This document shows positions 1 through 8,107 of a stretch of 64,000 nt of DNA, one piece after another. A program made the position numbers and the translations under genes. The notes beneath the pieces are model-generated. The model was not told where the DNA came from, searched no databases, and was given only the letters and a program-made list of their open reading frames with translations. Every line of letters begins with the position of its first letter. Position 1 is the stretch's first letter. Source of the DNA: Bacillus sp. EB600 (GTDB taxonomy: Bacteria; Bacillota; Bacilli; Bacillales; Cytobacillaceae); NCBI RefSeq assembly GCF_024494385.1, contig NZ_JAEVLT010000003.1, positions 248,001 to 312,000 on the forward strand, in the 5' to 3' direction.

Positions 1-1082
1 ATTATTTACATAACTCTCTTTCTACTGTCCAAAAAGATCAAAAGGATCAAGTGGATGTGACAGTAAAACAAATTAATTCGATAACTGGTCAGCTTGATCA
101 GATAAATAAACAAATCGGCAGCGTTGAGCCGAATGGATATCTACCGAATGATTTGTACGATGAACGGGACCGGCTGATTGATCAGCTTTCATCGATGGTC
201 AATATTAAGGTGGAATACGCAAGCTCCGGCGGGAATTCAAACCCAATTGCCGAGGGCAAAGCAGTGATTAAGCTTGTTAATGATAGCGGCTCGGAATTAG
301 GTGTTCTAGTTGGTGCGTCAAGCTCAACCGAACTGAAGGTAAATTACGATGGTGTCGATAAATCGGTCAAAACGGTTACGCTAGGTCCGTCCAATTTTGA
401 TTTTTCAAAAATGAACTCAACCGGAAAGCTCAAAGCGCTAGCCGAATCGTACGGATATGAAAACAACGGCAAACCAGCCGGCACGTTTACGGATATGTTG
501 AATCAGCTTGATGACCTTGCCTATACGTTTGCTCAGAGATTCAACGAGGTTCATGAGGGCGGAATGAGTCCGAATGAAATTGCAGCCAAGCAGAATCAAA
601 GCATTCCGTTTTTTTCAGATCAAGCTAGCACTGATATTACCACCAAGGCGGGTTTTGCCGGCCGGATTCAGCTTTCACAGCAAATTCAGGACAGCGTTGA
701 TAATATTGCGACAGCTGACGGGACAGACCCGGCCAATGCCACGTTAGGGGATGCCACCAATGTGAAGGCTCTTGCGAATGTCATTAATGAACAGCTTCAG
801 TATAAACAAGGCGCAACCGCTGATTTTCGAAATTACTACCAAAATGTGATTGGCGGGATGGCGGTTCTTTCCCAGGAAGCAACGCGAATGACGACCAACA
901 GCACGACGCTCCAGCAGTCGGTTGACGCAAAACGGCAATCGGTCAGCTCAGTATCACTTGATGAAGAAATGACAAATATGATCCAATATCAGCATGCCTA
1001 CAATGCGGCGGCGAGAATGATTACGCTGCAGGACGAAATGCTTGATAAAATTATTAACGGTATGGGAACCGGTGGAAGGTAG
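1..1082 (+). CDS. flgK: Flagellar hook-associated protein FlgK (HAP1), 5' end missing
   Basis: The reading frame is open from base 3, so the gene starts before the window; 359 C-terminal residues are visible. FlgK is the first hook-filament junction protein, exported by the flagellar type III system. The C-terminal end (MIQYQHAYNAAARMITLQDEMLDKIINGMG) region has the typical heptad helix shared by FlgK, FlgE and FlgG, with the conserved YQ-AYNAAAR core. The next gene, flgL, starts 9 bases after the stop, as in Bacillus flgK-flgL operons. The internal GTG at 51 is not the start because homologous coding continues upstream of it. Confidence 0.95.
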   Translation, partial: YLHNSLSTVQKDQKDQVDVTVKQINSITGQLDQINKQIGSVEPNGYLPNDLYDERDRLIDQLSSMVNIKVEYASSGGNSNPIAEGKAVIKLVNDSGSELGVLVGASSSTELKVNYDGVDKSVKTVTLGPSNFDFSKMNSTGKLKALAESYGYENNGKPAGTFTDMLNQLDDLAYTFAQRFNEVHEGGMSPNEIAAKQNQSIPFFSDQASTDITTKAGFAGRIQLSQQIQDSVDNIATADGTDPANATLGDATNVKALANVINEQLQYKQGATADFRNYYQNVIGGMAVLSQEATRMTTNSTTLQQSVDAKRQSVSSVSLDEEMTNMIQYQHAYNAAARMITLQDEMLDKIINGMGTGGR

Positions 1083-1091
1083 GTGAAATAA

Positions 1092-1982
1092 ATGCGCGTC
1101 ACACAATCGATGCTAACCGCAAGCTCACTGAGTAACATCAGTAATAGCTATTTGAAAATGGGGCAATACCAGGACCAACTGTCAACCGGCAAAAAAATTA
1201 CGAAGCCGTCTGATGACCCGGTTACGGCAATGAAGGGAATGTATTACCGTTCCGACTTAACGTCAGTGCAGCAATACAAGCGAAATTTGTCAGAGGCTCA
1301 AACGTGGATGGACAATTCAGAGTCCGGAATGCAGCAAGCAGATAGCGCTTTGCAGCGAATTCGCGAGTTGGTCGTCCAAAGTCAAAATAGTTTCCTTACG
1401 GATGTTGACCGCAAGGCGATTTCTGCTGAAATTGGCCAAATGCAGCAGGACTTAGTGAAGACAGCGAATACTCAAGTTGCCGGCCGATACATATTCCATG
1501 GCAACGACGTCATGAATCCTCCTATTATCCAAGAGGACCCGCCAACGGTTGCCGCTAATTTAACTGATCCGCAAATAAATAATTATAGTGTCGAGGTTTC
1601 TAGCGGAGTCTCGCTTAAAGCCAACGTCAATCCTGCAAACGTATTTAGCCAGGAATTATTTGATGTAGTCGGCGGGATTCAAACTTCGCTGCAAAATAGT
1701 AGTTCAACTGATATGGACAGCCTTCTCACCAGGCTCGACAATGTGATGAATACGATGTCAGCAGAGCATTCTGAGCTTGGGGCCCGTTCCAACCGTCTTG
1801 AAATGGTGTCTAGCAGGCTTGATCAGCAAGAAGTCACCGCCACCCAGGTTTTGTCTGATAATGAAGATGTCGATATGGAAAAGGTCATTATGGATTTGAC
1901 TAACCAAGAAAGCGTCCAGCGCGCTGCCTTGAGTGTCGGGGCAAGAATTATTCAGCCTTCGTTAATGGATTTCTTAAAATAA
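1092..1982 (+). CDS. flgL: Flagellar hook-associated protein FlgL (HAP3)
   Basis: This 296-residue protein is the second hook-filament junction protein, placed between FlgK and the flagellin filament. It begins MRVTQSMLTASSLSNISNSY and has the flagellin-like N-terminal D0/D1 helix (QLSTGKKITKPSDDPV) and the C-terminal helix (SVQRAALSVGARIIQPSLMDFLK region) typical of FlgL. Length is usual for the family. The SD AGGTGA lies 5 bases before ATG 1092, and the gene is co-transcribed with flgK. A strong terminator follows immediately. Confidence 0.95.
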   Translation: MRVTQSMLTASSLSNISNSYLKMGQYQDQLSTGKKITKPSDDPVTAMKGMYYRSDLTSVQQYKRNLSEAQTWMDNSESGMQQADSALQRIRELVVQSQNSFLTDVDRKAISAEIGQMQQDLVKTANTQVAGRYIFHGNDVMNPPIIQEDPPTVAANLTDPQINNYSVEVSSGVSLKANVNPANVFSQELFDVVGGIQTSLQNSSSTDMDSLLTRLDNVMNTMSAEHSELGARSNRLEMVSSRLDQQEVTATQVLSDNEDVDMEKVIMDLTNQESVQRAALSVGARIIQPSLMDFLK

Positions 1983-2012
1983 AAGCTATTCTAACTTGAA
2001 TAGCTTTTTTTT
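1981..2012 (+). terminator. Rho-independent terminator after flgL
   Basis: Stem AAAAGCTATTC / GAATAGCTTTT with a 6-base loop, followed by a T run. It separates flgKL from yviE-fliW-csrA, so the latter is either read-through or has its own weak promoter in the short gap. Confidence 0.85.
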
Positions 2013-2032
2013 ACTAGAAAGGAAGTAATCTT

Positions 2033-2587
2033 ATGAACTTCCCACAGATTACGATGCAATCTACTTTTGCAAAAATAGGAATAAACACGCAAAATGCCCA
2101 GTTGACGATTGAACAGCCTCCGGCAGAGCTAAGTATTGAACAGCCTCCGGCGGAGATGGTCGTGGAAAAGACACCATCGCGGCTCACGATTGATCAATTG
2201 CGGGCCCGGGCGGATGTTGATTTAAAGAGCGCACAGCAAAGAATTGCGGAAACAGCGCAGGAAGGGCACTTAGATGTACAAAAAGGAATTGCCCGCCGCG
2301 TCCAAGAGGGCGAACAATTGATGCAGATTGAAAATAGTGGCAACCCGATTGCCCAGCAAGCAAATCAGCATAAAATAATTTCTGAGCATGAATTTGGGCT
2401 AGGTTGGATTCCTTCATGGGGCAGTGTCAATATCAACTATGATCCGGGCAGGCTTGATATTAACTGGAAGATAAACAAGCCGATAATTAATAGTCAGTCC
2501 TATCGGCCGATCATTAATTACTACCCTGGAAAAGTAGATATTCAGATGAAACAATATCCGTCACTAAATATAGACATTGGATTATAA
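2033..2587 (+). CDS. yviE: YviE-like protein, DUF6470 family
   Basis: A 184-residue soluble protein with no signal peptide. It opens with short internal repeats (LTIEQPPAELSIEQPPAEMV, residues about 24-45) and ends with alternating strands rich in I-N-Y/D (NWKINKPIINSQSYRPIINY). This pattern and the position between flgL and fliW match B. subtilis YviE. Its function is not established; the context links it to late flagellar assembly or to the FliW-CsrA switch. SD GAAAGGAAG lies before ATG 2033. Confidence 0.8.
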   Translation: MNFPQITMQSTFAKIGINTQNAQLTIEQPPAELSIEQPPAEMVVEKTPSRLTIDQLRARADVDLKSAQQRIAETAQEGHLDVQKGIARRVQEGEQLMQIENSGNPIAQQANQHKIISEHEFGLGWIPSWGSVNINYDPGRLDINWKINKPIINSQSYRPIINYYPGKVDIQMKQYPSLNIDIGL

Positions 2588-2609
2588 AAAATAAAGGAAT
2601 GATAGAAGC

Positions 2610-3035
2610 ATGATTCAGACAAAATATCATGGCGAGATTGAAGTTAATAAAGAAGACTTTCTGCATTTTGAAAAAGGAATTCCCGGCTTTCTAGATGAGA
2701 AGGAGTTTATTATTCTGCCGTTGTCAGATGACCAAACCTTCTCGATTATGCAATCACTAACAACACCGTATGTAGCGTTCGTAATCGCTAGTCCTTTTCA
2801 CTTTTTTCAGGATTATGAATTTAAGCTTGAAGATTCAATAGTTGAGGAACTCGATATAAAAGCAGAGAAGGACGTGTTGGTATTCTTAATTCTTTCAGTG
2901 GGGGATCCTTTTGAAAAAACAACAGCAAACCTGCAGGCTCCGGTTATTATAAATAGTTTAAACAATAAAGCAAAGCAAGTGATTCTAAATGATAGATGCT
3001 ATAAAACGAAGCATCCCATTTTTCAGAAAGGGTGA
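2610..3035 (+). CDS. fliW: Flagellar assembly factor FliW
   Basis: FliW (141 residues, family length) binds flagellin in the cytoplasm and, when displaced, binds CsrA and blocks its repression of flagellin translation. Recognisable family features are the N-terminal [11 protein letters not shown]-like strand, [19 protein letters not shown], and the [10 protein letters not shown]...[12 protein letters not shown] segment. The stop lies 5 bases before the proposed csrA start, so the two antagonists are translationally linked. Confidence 0.95.
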   Translation: MIQTKYHGEIEVNKEDFLHFEKGIPGFLDEKEFIILPLSDDQTFSIMQSLTTPYVAFVIASPFHFFQDYEFKLEDSIVEELDIKAEKDVLVFLILSVGDPFEKTTANLQAPVIINSLNNKAKQVILNDRCYKTKHPIFQKG

Positions 3036-3040
3036 TTTCC

Positions 3041-3277
3041 TTGTTAGTACTGACACGAAAGAATGGCGAAACAATCAAAATTGGTGACGACATCGAAATC
3101 ACCATCGTCTCAGCGAAAAATGATCAGGTGAAAATCGGCATTAACGCTCCAAAAAATGTCGAGATTTTACGCAAGGAAATTTATGATCAAATCTTAACGG
3201 AAAACCAACAGGCGTCACAAGATATCTTCAGTTTGCTACATTTCCTTAAAGAAAACTCACCAACTGGCAAGCCGTAA
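3041..3277 (+). CDS. csrA: Carbon storage regulator CsrA
   Basis: CsrA is a small dimeric RNA-binding protein that represses flagellin translation in Bacillus by covering the hag leader. The start chosen is TTG 3041, which gives the canonical N-terminus [20 protein letters not shown] (78 residues); an SD (AAAGGGTGA) sits about 5 bases upstream. The in-frame GTG 3032 would add three residues that CsrA proteins lack and overlaps the fliW stop. The conserved core [15 protein letters not shown] is intact. Targets visible in this window are at 3560-3596. Confidence 0.95.
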   Translation: MLVLTRKNGETIKIGDDIEITIVSAKNDQVKIGINAPKNVEILRKEIYDQILTENQQASQDIFSLLHFLKENSPTGKP

Positions 3278-3440
3278 GGCGAAGACAGAGACGTAGTTGC
3301 ACTTATCACACTCGTAAATGCCACATCCTGAGGCACTGGCCTAACGAGGACATCCTGTCCGTCGTGCGTTCAAAATTTATGGGATAAATTTTGATTAGCC
3401 AAAAAAGATCAAAAAAATACAAAAAAATAAATAGTACTAT
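3278..3440. other. Spacer between csrA and the hag promoter, with a structured segment
   Basis: No gene is seen. Around 3330-3370 are short inverted repeats, including GGACA-TCC-TGTCC flanked by ACGA/TCGT, and several CATCCTG copies. It resembles dispersed structured repeats of Bacillus genomes but I cannot name the family. No good T run follows, so a terminator for csrA is not clear. Confidence 0.4.
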
Positions 3441-3467
3441 TAAACTATTCCACCTTGATGCCGATAA
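3441..3467 (+). promoter_or_regulatory. SigD-type promoter for the first flagellin
   Basis: TAAA at 3441-3444, a 15-base spacer and GCCGATAA at 3460-3467, which differs from the SigD consensus TAAA-N15-GCCGATAT at the last base only. Transcription would start about 125 bases before the flagellin ATG, leaving a long leader that contains the CsrA sites. Confidence 0.9.
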
Positions 3468-3559
3468 AAAAATTGTAAGAGAAAAATAAGGGCGGCCGAC
3501 CTTATCACTCAAACCAATTTAAGTTCTGTTAGTAGGCTCAAAGAGCTTAACTATAAATA

Positions 3560-3596
3560 GGACAAGGATGTCCTAAAAACAAAATTCAAGGAGGAA
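3560..3596 (+). promoter_or_regulatory. CsrA-binding leader (two sites) of the first flagellin mRNA
   Basis: Site 1 is a hairpin with stem AGGACA/TGTCCT (3560-3565 and 3570-3575) and loop AGGA; its core ACAAGGATGT matches the CsrA consensus RUACARGGAUGU as I recall it. Site 2 is the Shine-Dalgarno itself (CAAGGAGGA, 3588-3596). This two-site layout is that of the B. subtilis hag leader, where CsrA bridges the hairpin and the SD to block ribosomes. Confidence 0.88.
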
Positions 3597-3603
3597 TTTT
3601 ATT

Positions 3604-5001
3604 ATGATAATTAATCACAATTTAGGTGCTTCAAATGCAATTAGACAAATGGGTATCAATTCAACTAATGCAAACAAATCAATGGAAAAACTTTCATCAG
3701 GTCTTAGAATAAACAAGGCTGGAGACGACGCTGCAGGGCTAGCTATATCAGAAAAGATGAGAGGCCAAATTAGAGGTCTTGACCAAGCATCAGCTAACTC
3801 ACAGGATGCAATATCATTAATTCAAACAGGTGAAGGTGCATTGAATGAAACTCATAGCATACTTCAAAGAATGAGAGAGCTTTCAGTTCAATCTTCTAAT
3901 GGTACAGCTACAGACGATGATCGTACTGCAATTCAAAATGAAGTTAATCAGTTAACTTCTGAGATTGACAGAATTGGAAACACAACTCAGTTTAATACAA
4001 TGAATCTTTTAGATGGTAGCCAAGGAAAAACTGTAAACTCAAGTGCTGCTAAGACAGCTATTCAAATTACAGATGCAAAAGCGTTGGATTCTTTAGATAA
4101 TGGAACATATACGTTGACAGTTGCAAATAAAGCGGGTTCAGCTGCATTTTTAAGTAAAACAGGTACTAATAATACTTTAGGTCAAGGCGATGTTGCTCTA
4201 GATACCACTTCAACTGGGGCAAATGTTGGTGAAACTTATACCTTATCATGGGACGATGGTGATGCAAATAATGCAACTGTAACATTGAAAGATAGTTCAG
4301 GAAAAGCTCTTGGAACTATTGCTGCACAAGATTGGTCAACACCAAGTGCTACTCAATCAGTTTCATTTACAGTTAATGCACAAACTTACAAGTTTACAGT
4401 TGATACAAATAAAACTGGAGATGGTGCAGGCTCAATAACATTTAAAACAGAAATGAAAGCAGATTATACTGTTACTAATTCTGGTGGAGTTGCAAGTAAA
4501 TTAACTGGTCAGTTGTCAAGTGATGGTCAAGTAGATGTTGGAGGATTTAGAGTTTCTGTTGATAGAAACTTAACAAATGCAGGTCCATCTAACTTAGTTG
4601 TTTCAGGAAATGATTTAGACTTCCAAATTGGAGCAAATGAGAGTCAAACTACAAAACTAGCTATTAGCGACATGAGAGCTTCAGCTTTAGGAGTAGCTAA
4701 TTTAGATGTAAATGACCAAACAAGCGCTCAAACAGCTATAACAACTATTGATAAGGCAATTAAATCTGTTTCAGAAGAAAGAGGAAAACTTGGAGCTCTT
4801 CAAAACAGATTAGAGCACACAATTGCTAACTTAGGAACATCAAGTGAAAACTTAACATCAGCTGAATCAAGAATCAGAGATGTTGATATGGCCAAGGAAA
4901 TGTCAACATTCTCAAAGAACAACATTCTTTCTCAAGCTGCTCAAGCTATGTTGGCTCAAGCAAACCAACAGCCTCAACAAGTTCTTCAATTATTAAGATA
5001 A
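3604..5001 (+). CDS. hag: Flagellin (Hag-position), clostridial-like and probably acquired
   Basis: A 465-residue flagellin with conserved N-terminal D0/D1 (MIINHNLGASNAIRQMG; SSGLRINKAGDDAAGLAISE) and C-terminal D1/D0 (TSAESRIRDVDMAKEMSTFS; QAMLAQANQQPQQVLQLLR), and an enlarged variable middle (about 140-350). It lies directly downstream of csrA behind a SigD promoter and CsrA sites. Codon use is unlike its neighbours: 15 of 16 Arg codons are AGA, against 1 of 19 in the flagellin at 12503, and third positions are strongly A/T. The N-terminus MIINHN is more like clostridial flagellins than Bacillus MRINHN. I infer replacement of the native coding region by transfer, with the regulatory leader kept. 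Confidence 0.93.
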   Translation: MIINHNLGASNAIRQMGINSTNANKSMEKLSSGLRINKAGDDAAGLAISEKMRGQIRGLDQASANSQDAISLIQTGEGALNETHSILQRMRELSVQSSNGTATDDDRTAIQNEVNQLTSEIDRIGNTTQFNTMNLLDGSQGKTVNSSAAKTAIQITDAKALDSLDNGTYTLTVANKAGSAAFLSKTGTNNTLGQGDVALDTTSTGANVGETYTLSWDDGDANNATVTLKDSSGKALGTIAAQDWSTPSATQSVSFTVNAQTYKFTVDTNKTGDGAGSITFKTEMKADYTVTNSGGVASKLTGQLSSDGQVDVGGFRVSVDRNLTNAGPSNLVVSGNDLDFQIGANESQTTKLAISDMRASALGVANLDVNDQTSAQTAITTIDKAIKSVSEERGKLGALQNRLEHTIANLGTSSENLTSAESRIRDVDMAKEMSTFSKNNILSQAAQAMLAQANQQPQQVLQLLR

Positions 5002-5027
5002 TTGATAAACTTTTAACAATTATACCT

Positions 5028-5061
5028 AGAAGTCAGGGTGAATTCTCTGACTTCTTTTTTT
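5028..5061 (+). terminator. Terminator after the first flagellin
   Basis: Stem AGAAGTCAG / CTGACTTCT (5028-5036 and 5047-5055) followed by a T run. Confidence 0.9.
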
Positions 5062-5595
5062 GTTTAGGAAACAAACAAAAGGCCGGTGCCAAGCACGATC
5101 ACGCCCTTAAATAATCTTGTTTCACGTAATTGTTCAAATCATTATTCTTTCGTATCAATACTTTAAATTAATGAAATTGAATATCTGTGTTGATAACACT
5201 CGCCCATTAATCAACAGGATCGAACCTCTCATTTTTTTCGTATGTCGAATCCCAAAGTTTCCTGTCATTTTGATCGACCTCCGTATATTTACTAAAGTAT
5301 TAAAGTTTTATACTACATCTATCCTAACAGAGGGGGGTTTTTAAAATCGTAAATGCAAATATAACGAATTTTGGTAATGATTGTGGTAACCAATGAAGCC
5401 AAGAATGGGAATGAATATGGGTCTAGAGGAGTTAGAGGGATTCTTGAATGATATATTTTTTAAAAATTTTCTATCGACAAACTGTAAATTTTCCATTTAT
5501 GTCTGTAGTGAGAAAATTACCAAAATAGGGAAGTAATTTTATATCTACGAACATTTGTTTTTATTTATATGCTATACTTGTTTTAGGTGATAAAT
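5062..5595. other. Non-coding A/T-rich spacer at the left edge of an accessory island
   Basis: I see no supportable gene. A short GGTGCCAAGCAC motif at about 5082-5093 resembles the GGTGCC/GGCACC remnants common between Bacillus genes; a related motif in inverse orientation lies at 7793-7815. The stretch 5345-5520 may be decayed sequence. A possible -10 (TATACT, about 5573) lies before the gene at 5596. Confidence 0.4.
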
Positions 5596-7176
5596 ATGAA
5601 TCTCGATAAATACCGTAAACTTTCGCATGACGATTTATCCGAAACTCCCATAGTCATTATCTACCATAATATGATTGCTGGAAATATTCATGCATTACCT
5701 ACGGGTACATGGCAAAGAGATGAAGATGTAATTGTTCTTATTCGCTATGTATTGGAAGTAAAGCTGGGCTTATTGAAGGATCAAATACCTAAAATTAACC
5801 GTTCGGATATTAAGAAATGTAAATTATGGGGTGCTCTAAATCGCTTTAAATCAATTCGAAAGCTGATTCATTTTGTTTATCCTGGCGTGTACCATGAATG
5901 TGATTTTAGTAGAGTACCAGTTGATTATTGGAAAGATATTGGCCGGGTGAAAGAAAGGTTTGAATGGAAGCTAGCGCAAGCAGGGATGAAAATAGTCGAT
6001 ATCCCATCTGTTATTAATTATGATCTTCTTATTAAATGGGGCTTTGCCAATCCATTAAAGCGCCATGGAGATTCGCCATTTCGGTTATTGAATGCCATAT
6101 ATCCATCCAAATTCAAGGAAATAGATTTTAAGAAAGTTCCTCACCACTTCTATGAAGACAAAACTACATTAAAAAAACAATTTTTCGATATGCTAAAAAA
6201 AGAACAAATTACCTTCAACGAAATTCCTAAAAAAGTAAATCAAGAGAGGCTCATTAAATATGGCTTTTCCAGTGTTCTATCTTCTTATTCAAGATCTCCC
6301 TTCAAGTTAATTACTTCATTGTTTCCCGATTATTTTTCAATAGAGGATTTTGCAATTAAACCTAATGGCTATTGGAAGGATCTTTCTAATGCTAGACGTG
6401 CAATTGAACAACTATTAGCTGCCGAAGGTGTAAGTGAAAAGAACATTCCTCAGTTTCTTACAAAAAAAAGACTTCAAGAGGCTAATTTGAGTGGACTGCT
6501 GGATAAATTTCATGGTTCGCCAATTGAGATTGTAAATGTGCTTTATCCGGGAAAGTTTGATATTTTAGAATTTCAACGAGTGCCAAATAAGTATTGGTAT
6601 TCGCAGAAAAACCGAATATATGCCATGAGGGCATTTTGTGAAAAACATGGCATTCAACGTGAACAATTGCCATTGTTGAATCGTGCTTATTTTCGTAAAT
6701 ATCTCCCGAAATTTATTAGCATTGCAGACCGTCATTATGATAGTAAGTTTTATCAATGGATCATAGAAAGTTTTCCGGAACATTTTTTTCTTCCAGAGGA
6801 ATTTCAACTGTTAATGGGTGAGGATGGTCAAGTTTGTGACTCTAAAGAGGAGTTAGTATTGCATAATGTTTTTATCCAGTGGTTCTCAATAGAGAGGGTG
6901 AAAAGGGAAGCACAACGTTTCTTTAACAATAAGAAGAATGAAGCATATATTCCGGATTGGATCATTGAGAACAATGGACAGAAATTTATCATTGAATACT
7001 TTGGCCTCTATGAATCTAATTTATACAAAGGGTATACCGAAAAGACAAAAAGAAAAATTACATTTTATCAGTCACTATCAGAATATATATTTGTGGCTAT
7101 TTTCCCCCGTGATTTTAAAAAAGTAGGATTTGACAGATTGTTAGATAAGCTGAACATGTCAGGACTAACGGAATAA
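5596..7176 (+). CDS. Protein with five about 75-residue repeats and a C-terminal PD-(D/E)XK-like nuclease domain
   Basis: A 526-residue protein; ATG 5596 is preferred over GTG 5587 because the SD AGGTGAT ends just before it. Residues about 40-400 hold five degenerate repeats of about 72-76 residues, each with an IP-x-N pattern, then S-P-F-x-L-x-x-x-hydrophobic-Y/F-P, F-x-x-x-D/E-F-x-x-x-P and usually Y-W. They resemble the Bacillus DUF4046 type (recalled, not searched). The C-terminus has E418/E419 (DSKEEL), D454 in IPDWII and E467 in IIEYFG, spaced like a PD-(D/E)XK fold, but the usual Lys after the last Glu is Tyr/Phe, so activity is uncertain. It stands alone between spacers. Role unknown; a DNA-targeting repeat array plus nuclease is one possibility. 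Confidence 0.7.
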   Translation: MNLDKYRKLSHDDLSETPIVIIYHNMIAGNIHALPTGTWQRDEDVIVLIRYVLEVKLGLLKDQIPKINRSDIKKCKLWGALNRFKSIRKLIHFVYPGVYHECDFSRVPVDYWKDIGRVKERFEWKLAQAGMKIVDIPSVINYDLLIKWGFANPLKRHGDSPFRLLNAIYPSKFKEIDFKKVPHHFYEDKTTLKKQFFDMLKKEQITFNEIPKKVNQERLIKYGFSSVLSSYSRSPFKLITSLFPDYFSIEDFAIKPNGYWKDLSNARRAIEQLLAAEGVSEKNIPQFLTKKRLQEANLSGLLDKFHGSPIEIVNVLYPGKFDILEFQRVPNKYWYSQKNRIYAMRAFCEKHGIQREQLPLLNRAYFRKYLPKFISIADRHYDSKFYQWIIESFPEHFFLPEEFQLLMGEDGQVCDSKEELVLHNVFIQWFSIERVKREAQRFFNNKKNEAYIPDWIIENNGQKFIIEYFGLYESNLYKGYTEKTKRKITFYQSLSEYIFVAIFPRDFKKVGFDRLLDKLNMSGLTE

Positions 7177-7307
7177 ATTATTTTAATTAGACTTGATTAT
7201 TCAATTCATAAACACCAAGGTTATAGGTAAATTGTGCATAGTTAGTGTTAAATTACAGTTAACATATTGTTCATGAATTGCAGTCGAATAAGAAGGCGCG
7301 GGTAATA

Positions 7308-7783
7308 ATGGGAACTTTTTATACGCTAGGTGTCATTCACAAATTTAAAGCAACTTCTAATCAGCCCCTTACAAATAAGGAATGGATTAAAATACTAAAC
7401 GTAAGAGTAGGTTTGATCTGCTAATCACAGATGTAATAGTAAACGGAAGCTTACAATCCAACATTTTTAAAGAAAATATTATTGGTATTTATGAAATATT
7501 AAGAGGCATTCTAGGGGCAGATAGAAACCCAAACCTTGATTATTATGAAAAAGAATATGGTATCACTCTGGATAATTATCAAATGTGTCGAACCAGCATG
7601 AACATTCAAAATGAAGATGGACTTAATGTAAGGCTGGATCTCACTATTGCCCTTCTATTCATAGAAGGCAAGGTCTTTGTGGAGGAGTTTTATTCAGACC
7701 CAATACTGATCAATTGGTTGTTTAGACACAGCAACATTAAAAACAAACTTGCAGGTTGTATTATAAGCAATATAGTTGGTTAA
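7308..7783 (+). pseudogene. Small gene of unknown function broken by a frameshift
   Basis: ATG 7308 opens a frame (MGTFYTLGVIHKFKATSNQP...) that stops at 7422-7424. The frame two bases over is open from 7391 to 7783 and continues in the same style (SRFDLLITDVIVNG ... FALLFIEG-like ALLFIEGKVFVEEF ... WLFRHSNIKNK ... GCIISNIVG). Together they make about 158 residues; the shift falls between 7391 and 7424. Either a one-base loss in the genome or a sequencing error. I do not know the function. It follows the repeat-nuclease gene by 131 bases. Confidence 0.6.
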
Positions 7784-8107
7784 AGGAGGTTTTGTGCTTA
7801 AGGCACGGCACCAACTGTTTAAAAGCTATAGAATCTTGACGTAAAGAGAGCAAGCTTGACATGATAGAAAAACTAATTGGTGAGCAGATGAATCCACTAA
7901 AGCCACTTTACTGATACAAGCTTAACTAAATTTTCATCCTCTTTCTTAAATAGTTCAAATTGAGCTGTCATGTTATAATCAAAGCAAAAGTCGTTCATTT
8001 TACAACATATATTTAAAAGCAAAAAGGGTAAATGAATGGTGTTTGCTTTTTTACTGACATTAATTCCACCTATACATATCTGATTAATAGAAAGAAGGAT
8101 AAAATAA
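7784..8107. other. Spacer with a terminator-like hairpin before the acyl-CoA dehydrogenase
   Basis: A GTGCTTAAGGCACGGCACC motif at 7794-7812 marks the right edge of the accessory stretch. At 8015-8052 a hairpin AAAAGCAAA / TTTGCTTTT with a following T run looks like a terminator, although no intact gene ends just before it. Nothing else recognisable. Confidence 0.5.

Noticed and set aside
5117-5344. 75-residue open frame after the first flagellin
   Set aside because: No SD, composition of random A/T-rich DNA, no recognisable pattern.
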